Source: Gammaproteobacteria bacterium (GTDB taxonomy: Bacteria > Pseudomonadota > Gammaproteobacteria > Pseudomonadales > Pseudohongiellaceae). From it: a stretch of 9,215 bases of DNA. The number at the start of each line of letters is the position of its first letter. Within the stretch, counting starts at the first letter, position 1. Where the stretch lies: the NCBI GenBank assembly GCA_002719575.1, contig PBHS01000050.1:1-9215 (forward strand), in the 5' to 3' direction. The position numbers and the translations under genes were made by a program. Of this stretch, positions 5,298 to 9,215 are shown in pieces. The notes beneath the pieces are model-generated. The model was not told where the DNA came from, searched no databases, and saw only the letters and a program-made list of their open reading frames with translations.

Positions 5298-7889
5298 TTA
5301 GGCAGAATTTCGGGACGCGTTGATGTTGCCAAAAAGACTCCTCACAATCATTTTTTCATATGTTTGCAATAGTCTTGACTGATCCTCCGCTATCTCGGAG
5401 CTGGCGAGATCGTTGACTCGGGTAAGCGCATACTGCTGAATTACAAGAAGCGGCAGTACGACATTCATCCGTAGTTTTATGCTTGCTTGACCAGTCGGAT
5501 TGTCTTCGAGAAGCTCTTGTTGATTTGACACCTTTAGCGCCATTTCTTTGCTAAGCTCATATTCCTGCTTGATTAGGCTCCAGAACTCACCGAACCTTTC
5601 ATTTTTTTCCATGTGGGCGGTGAGCTTAAAGATGCTTTTGCACATACTTTGCATACTGTTGCTGATCATCGCCTCGAAAAATTTTGACTCACGGTATAGT
5701 GATTGATATTGACCAAGCTGACCCTGTTCTTCAATATTTTTTAGCGCAGTTCCTAAACCGAAGTATCCTGGCACATTCTGCTTCAACTGTGCCCACGCAC
5801 CCACAAATGGAATAGCCCGAAGGTCTTCGAATTTCAAGCTATCCGCTTGTCCTCTTTTAGCTGGTCTGCTGCCAATATTCGACTGTGCGTAGTAATGTAG
5901 GGTGCTCATTTCCTCCAGATAGGGCAAAAACAATGGATGCGACTTAAAGGAGAGATATTTCTCATGGCTGATATTAGCTAATCTTTGAATCAACTTCCGT
6001 TGCCTGCTATTGAGTTCTCTTTCAGGGTATTGAAACATGTTGCTTTCTAAACCGGCCGCAAGTAATTGGTTCAGATTATGCCTAGCTGCCGTACCAGTTC
6101 CGTAATAGGAACTGATTGTTTGCCCCTGCACAGTAAGATGAATTTGGGTATTTTCGATTTCTTTGCCAAGTGCGGCATAAAATTTATAGGTGTTTCCTCC
6201 TCCTCGAGCAGGCGGTCCGCCTCTGCCATCGAAAAAGGTCACATTTACACCGGCGTTTCTAGATACCGAGGTAATCGCTTGTTTCGCACAGTAGATCGCC
6301 CAATTGGCCATCAAATAGCCACCATCTTTGGTCCCGTCTGAGAAACCGAGCATCACTGTTTGCTGATTATCTCTACCGCGCAGATGCCGACAGTATGCTG
6401 GATTATCATACAACTCTGACATGGTTCGGTTGGCTGTCTTTAAATCGTCGATAGTCTCGAACAGAGGCACTATGTCTACACTCAGATCGCTTTTCCATCC
6501 TGCCAGTCTGAATAATGCGATAACTTGGGCTATGTTTTTTGGACCACGGCAGTTGCTTATTATGTAGCGATGGATGCTAAGCTCTCCGTTCTTCGCCTGA
6601 ATTTCCCGAATCAGTCTCATTGATTCAAGTGTGTCATTTTCGACAGGTTTGGTTAATGAAGCCAGTGAGACTTTTTTGTCTAAGCTTAAAAGCTCATCTA
6701 TTTGCGCTGAGTTTGAGAGTTTTTTGAATTTTTCGTACCATCCATCCGGTATGGTTTTTAATGTGCTCTCCAGAGTCTTCTCAATTACCCGAGAATCCTG
6801 CCTAATATCGAGACTAGCAAAGTGAAACCCAAACATTCGGACCTTGCGCTGAAATGATTCCAGTTTATCCAGATAGAGCCCCTGATAGCGCGATTTTATG
6901 AGCTTACTGATTTCCTCAAGTTTCACGAGGAGTTCCTCAACACCGATAAAGGCTTGTTGTACTTCGCCAGTTAATTCGCGATGCAAGTCTTTCTCTAAAC
7001 TTTCTAGTGCTTCATAGACTCCTCGGAAACTGAGGCGCCGTTTTAGCAATCGAATGTCGTTTCGGTAGCATTCAAGAATAATATACCTCAATCGTTCAGC
7101 GACCTGTCTTGTTTCGCTGACGGTAACAAACGGATTACCGTCACGATCGCCGCCTGGCCAAAACCCTATACTGAGGAGCTGTCTCCTGCCCGACCTTAAC
7201 TCATTACTGTCTAGGTACTGCAGCAATTCTTCGTGTATTTCATTAAATGCCGTGTAGAAAATATTGCCTAGATACCAGCTTAGTTGGGTTGCTTCTTCAA
7301 AAGGAGAAGGCTTTAACTTTTGAAAGAACGGAGTATTGCCGAGCTGTTGCAGAAGATCACGGACTTTATTGACGTCACTTTGCTTAATTGCGGCAGTCAG
7401 ATCAGTAATTATGGCCAACACTGGGCCGGGATAGAATTGGGTTGGATGTGCAGTTAGGATTACCCTCGCACCGAATTTGCGCAAAAGTGTTTTAAGCTCT
7501 TCTTCAAGACCTTCGAGCGAGACTTGCTGGGTTAGTTGCCGTAGCCGGTTACCCTGCTTTGTCTGATGGATTTTTGCATAAGCCGCATCTTCCAGGGCAT
7601 CAATTAAAACAACCTGTCTTTCGACATATTGAATTACCTTAAACAAGAATTGTATCTGTTTCGCTTCGGTAAAGTGCGCCCGATGTGTTTGAAAGAAATC
7701 TCTAATGATTTGCTCTGGTGACTGTCCTAATTGCAAACCCTGATCACATGCCTGCTCCAAAAGCGGCAACAGTAAGCCGGTCTGCTCTACGGCATCTAAC
7801 GGCAGAGTCAGGAACAAACTGTTGTAAAGCTGATATTTCAGATTGACTTCTTTTTCATAAATGTCGCTGAGCACGCGTGAATCAACCAT
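5298..7889 (-). CDS. ppc: phosphoenolpyruvate carboxylase, divergent Bacteroidetes-like type
   Basis: The enzyme carboxylates PEP with bicarbonate to oxaloacetate, replenishing the TCA cycle in the cytoplasm. The 863 residues compare with 883 in E. coli. Catalytic residues are present: His148 in TAHPTQ, GGDRDGNPFVT (246-256), Arg363 in DIRQD, Glu478 in VPLFETIDDL, and Asp518 and Lys521 in GFSDGTKDGG. Arg556 and Arg562 are in the glycine loop FFDGRGGPPARGGG, and Arg675 (GSRPAKR) and Arg691 (LRAIP) follow. Several usually conserved positions differ: TAHPTE is TAHPTQ, the loop His is Asp554, TEQGEMI is TVQGQTI, and the C-terminus is RNSA rather than (Q/R)NTG. These variants match my recollection of Bacteroidetes PEP carboxylases. 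Arg807 (KLRMN) and Asn861 correspond to two aspartate-inhibitor residues of E. coli (Arg832, Asn881), so feedback control may persist. The ATG at 7889 has GAGGA (7903-7899) nine bases upstream. The frame is intact. The stop lies seven bases from that of the convergent transporter gene. Confidence 0.96.
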   Translation of the reverse strand: MVDSRVLSDIYEKEVNLKYQLYNSLFLTLPLDAVEQTGLLLPLLEQACDQGLQLGQSPEQIIRDFFQTHRAHFTEAKQIQFLFKVIQYVERQVVLIDALEDAAYAKIHQTKQGNRLRQLTQQVSLEGLEEELKTLLRKFGARVILTAHPTQFYPGPVLAIITDLTAAIKQSDVNKVRDLLQQLGNTPFFQKLKPSPFEEATQLSWYLGNIFYTAFNEIHEELLQYLDSNELRSGRRQLLSIGFWPGGDRDGNPFVTVSETRQVAERLRYIILECYRNDIRLLKRRLSFRGVYEALESLEKDLHRELTGEVQQAFIGVEELLVKLEEISKLIKSRYQGLYLDKLESFQRKVRMFGFHFASLDIRQDSRVIEKTLESTLKTIPDGWYEKFKKLSNSAQIDELLSLDKKVSLASLTKPVENDTLESMRLIREIQAKNGELSIHRYIISNCRGPKNIAQVIALFRLAGWKSDLSVDIVPLFETIDDLKTANRTMSELYDNPAYCRHLRGRDNQQTVMLGFSDGTKDGGYLMANWAIYCAKQAITSVSRNAGVNVTFFDGRGGPPARGGGNTYKFYAALGKEIENTQIHLTVQGQTISSYYGTGTAARHNLNQLLAAGLESNMFQYPERELNSRQRKLIQRLANISHEKYLSFKSHPLFLPYLEEMSTLHYYAQSNIGSRPAKRGQADSLKFEDLRAIPFVGAWAQLKQNVPGYFGLGTALKNIEEQGQLGQYQSLYRESKFFEAMISNSMQSMCKSIFKLTAHMEKNERFGEFWSLIKQEYELSKEMALKVSNQQELLEDNPTGQASIKLRMNVVLPLLVIQQYALTRVNDLASSEIAEDQSRLLQTYEKMIVRSLFGNINASRNSA

Positions 7890-7929
7890 TCCTTGTTGTC
7901 CTCAATAGCTAAGTTTCTGCCACCAATGA

Positions 7930-7954
7930 TGCCCAACAGGGGTTCTTCTGGGCA
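7930..7954. repeat. inverted repeat TGCCCA / TGGGCA upstream of ppc
   Basis: TGCCCA (7930-7935) and TGGGCA (7949-7954) are perfect six-base arms around a 13-base loop, about 40 to 65 bases upstream of the ppc start. On the ppc strand this falls in the expected promoter or leader zone. It could be an operator or an RNA hairpin; there is no T-run. The short arms make chance a real alternative. Confidence 0.25.
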
Positions 7955-8183
7955 AGACCTCTTGATGCAGTTAGTATTACTCTCTAGGCGCCATATGTAT
8001 GCAAGATATTTACCTGTTTCTGCCGCCTTCGCTGTCCCGCTGTTATTCTTATCGCGAAGCGCAGTGAGAGTATGTTCGGCAGGACTTCCCGAGGCTGCAG
8101 AATGGAGTCAGATAGTTTTCTGGAATTTTCTCATTTGAGTTATTGATTTAGTCACACTGATTGCAAGCGCGGCACTTCCTTTA

Positions 8184-8196
8184 GCCGCATTGCGGC
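8184..8196. repeat. GC-rich hairpin GCCGC-att-GCGGC
   Basis: Perfect five-base GC arms with a three-base loop can form a compact stable hairpin about 130 bases downstream of glpE on its strand. Neither strand has a following run of T, so a standard intrinsic terminator is not supported. Confidence 0.25.
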
Positions 8197-8326
8197 AATG
8201 GTTAGGCCGATGGTGAATATGATCTACATGGCAGATCTCATGACTGCAAAGCGTAAGTTAGGCAAGCATGACGCTGAAGAGAAATCGTGAATGAGTTTGC
8301 GGGTCGGGTTTGCCACCCTTCCTTCA

Positions 8327-8644
8327 TCAATCTCGTGATTCTTTACAAAGTAGGCTCCAAGCTTCAAATCCGCCGTCCATACTGTAAGTTTCGGTAAATC
8401 CCCGACTCGATAAGTAGGCTATGGCGCCTTGGCTTGAAATACCGTGGTAGCACATCACAATCAACGCAGTATCGGGTTGTGTATCTTTGATAAATTGCTC
8501 AATGTTTTGCTCCGATAGGTGTGTGCTACCAGGAATATGTGCGGACTCAAATGAGCGTGCATCGCGGATATCCACTATCTGAATGTCAGGCCTTGTCTTA
8601 AGTAAATCTCTCGCTTTCTCAGCTGAAATACTTTGTATGATCAT
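8327..8644 (-). CDS. glpE: thiosulfate sulfurtransferase GlpE (single-domain rhodanese)
   Basis: GlpE transfers sulfane sulfur from thiosulfate to an acceptor such as cyanide or thioredoxin through a cysteine persulfide, in the cytoplasm. The 105 residues form one rhodanese domain. VDIRDARSFESAHIPGS (24-40) is the N-terminal rhodanese signature. VMCYHGISSQGA (63-74) carries the active Cys65 in a CYHGxSS loop, and MDGGFEAW (89-96) is the C-terminal signature. The cysteine is at the same residue number as in E. coli GlpE (108 residues), and the loop and GGFEAW end agree with it, supporting the specific name over a generic rhodanese. The ATG at 8644 has GAGGG about five bases upstream on the reverse strand. 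The usual enterobacterial partners glpG, glpR and glpD are absent. The nearest upstream gene is an NhaC-type antiporter 133 bases away on the same strand, and ppc lies downstream after a long gap, so it is probably transcribed alone. Confidence 0.93.
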   Translation of the reverse strand: MIIQSISAEKARDLLKTRPDIQIVDIRDARSFESAHIPGSTHLSEQNIEQFIKDTQPDTALIVMCYHGISSQGAIAYLSSRGFTETYSMDGGFEAWSLLCKESRD

Positions 8645-8758
8645 TTTACCCTCGCGCCTTCAATAAAATCCTGCATTTAGCCTCGTCTAGATTCAGATAA
8701 ATCACAAGACCTTTGATACTGTCTGCTTGCTCAATTGACACTTAACCAATCGTCAACC

Positions 8759-8772
8759 CTAACCTGTGTTAG
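8759..8772. repeat. inverted repeat CTAAC-ctgt-GTTAG after the antiporter gene
   Basis: Five-base arms and a four-base loop begin six bases past the antiporter stop on its strand. The position suits a terminator, but the arms are AT-rich and no T-run follows (the reverse strand continues GGGTTGACG). At most it is a weak 3'-end hairpin. Confidence 0.2.
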
Positions 8773-8777
8773 CCTAA

Positions 8778-9215
8778 TCAAAGCAAAAAGATACCCATTA
8801 GCAAGAATCCAAAAGTGGCAATCGCCGCAGAAAAAAGCGCATAAGGCAGCTGAGTGCGAACATGATCAATATGGTCTGTAGACGCTGCTAGGGAAGATAC
8901 AACGGTGGTATCACTAATTGGGGAGGCATGGTCACCAAAAACGGAACCTGAAAGGACCGAAGCTAAAAATAGAGACGGTGACAGATTGAGAGATAATGCG
9001 ATCTCCATCGAAAGAGGGATCATAATTGCAAACGTCCCCCAGCTCGATCCAATCGAAAAGGCAATAAAGCCACTGATTACAAAGAGCAGCGGCAGCATAA
9101 CCACGTTCGGTACGGTTTCACTGGCAATCTGCGCCACGTATCTCCCTGTTTCCAGAAGATTGGCTACGTCACCCAGTGCTAATGCAAAAAGCAGAATCAT
9201 CGATACAGGGAGGAA
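8778..9215 (-). CDS. Na+/H+ antiporter, NhaC family, C-terminal part
   Basis: The frame stays open to the right edge, so only the last 145 residues or so are visible and the true start lies outside. The protein is an inner-membrane transporter expected to exchange Na+ for H+. Visible hydrophobic segments, counted from the edge, are about 1-14, 37-55, 59-75, 80-94 and 121-145. The family motifs are GSSWGTFAI (about 56-64) and FGDHASPISDTTVVSS (about 93-108). The second, with its Asp-His and Asp-Thr-Thr pairs, is typical of NhaC-type antiporters and lies in the conserved C-terminal half. The internal Met at 9200 should not be read as the start, because the preceding codons (FLPVS) continue the same helix. 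Other members of this broad superfamily exchange organic substrates, for example malate/lactate for MleN, so the ion specificity is inferred. Confidence 0.88.
   Translation of the reverse strand, partial: FLPVSMILLFALALGDVANLLETGRYVAQIASETVPNVVMLPLLFVISGFIAFSIGSSWGTFAIMIPLSMEIALSLNLSPSLFLASVLSGSVFGDHASPISDTTVVSSLAASTDHIDHVRTQLPYALFSAAIATFGFLLMGIFLL

Larger units (their letters stand above)
7890..8326. other. 437-base intergenic region between ppc and glpE
   Basis: No convincing gene is seen. The region should hold the ppc promoter (reverse strand) and the end of the glpE transcript, but I find no good -35/-10 pair and no hairpin followed by a T-run. Two short inverted repeats occur, at 7930-7954 and 8184-8196. 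Two forward open frames (7893-8138 and 8198-8290, 30 codons) lack a good ribosome binding site and match no family I know. The unusual length for this compact window leaves room for a long leader or a small RNA, neither of which can be demonstrated here. Confidence 0.6.

Noticed and set aside
4984..5301. Long forward open frame overlapping the end of the transporter gene
   Set aside because: It lies almost wholly inside the well-supported AbgT-family coding sequence in another frame, and its translation lacks any family signature.
5240..5340. Bidirectional intrinsic terminator at the convergent gene ends
   Set aside because: No stem-loop with T-runs could be found in the seven-base gap or immediately around it.
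5298..7889. Base composition as proof of ppc transfer
   Set aside because: Hand counts of a few 60-base slices were AT-rich in parts of ppc but equally so in msrA, and GC-rich in the transporter. Composition does not single out ppc; only its motifs do.
7893..8138. Forward open frame between ppc and glpE, with an internal ATG at 7995 and a hydrophobic N-terminus
   Set aside because: It begins with TTG inside the ppc leader. The internal ATG form (47 residues) has a signal-like segment, but only a weak TAGG upstream and no recognisable family.
8198..8290. Forward 30-codon open frame ending KHDAEEKS
   Set aside because: It has no Shine-Dalgarno sequence, no recognisable homology, and its start lies at the foot of a hairpin. 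A frame this short is expected by chance.
8645..8777. Sigma-70-type promoter for glpE (TTGACG at about 8752-8757 on the reverse strand)
   Set aside because: No acceptable -10 element lies at 16-18 bases from it, so it is not reported as a feature.

Overview
The window reads as chromosomal DNA of a gammaproteobacterium, probably free-living. The species cannot be named from the sequence. MsrA (cysteine positions and spacing) and the single-domain rhodanese (GlpE-type CYHGxSS loop with the active cysteine at residue 65) both look like the gammaproteobacterial forms. Shine-Dalgarno sites precede most genes. There are no rRNA or tRNA genes, CRISPR arrays, transposases or phage genes. Most of the window is housekeeping or accessory metabolism.

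Layout from left to right. Bases 1-95 may carry the last codons of a rightward gene cut by the window edge (weak). Then come two leftward genes: a cytosolic 5'-nucleotidase of the cN-I family (284-1195, no ATG start) and msrA (1298-1951). A 307-base divergent intergenic region with a perfect 16-base palindrome separates msrA from a rightward pair: an epoxide hydrolase with an N-terminal EHN domain and a probable export signal (2259-3680), then an AbgT-family transporter (3716-5290). The pair is 35 bases apart and probably co-transcribed. It ends 7 bases from the stop codon of a convergent gene for phosphoenolpyruvate carboxylase (5298-7889, leftward). After a 437-base gap with no convincing gene come a leftward glpE-type sulfurtransferase (8327-8644) and the C-terminal part of an NhaC-family Na+/H+ antiporter (8778 to the right edge).

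The genes do not form one pathway. MsrA repairs oxidised methionine, the nucleotidase removes phosphate from nucleoside monophosphates, GlpE moves sulfane sulfur, PEP carboxylase replenishes oxaloacetate and the antiporter exchanges Na+ for H+. The only pair with a plausible shared job is epoxide hydrolase plus AbgT transporter, and their common substrate is unknown.

The most noteworthy point is the PEP carboxylase. It keeps the catalytic His, Arg, Lys and metal ligands but has the signature variants I associate with the Bacteroidetes-type enzyme (TAHPTQ, FFDGRGGPPARGGG, TVQGQTI, C-terminus RNSA). That makes it a candidate for cross-phylum transfer next to genes of gammaproteobacterial type. 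I found no wholly new system here.
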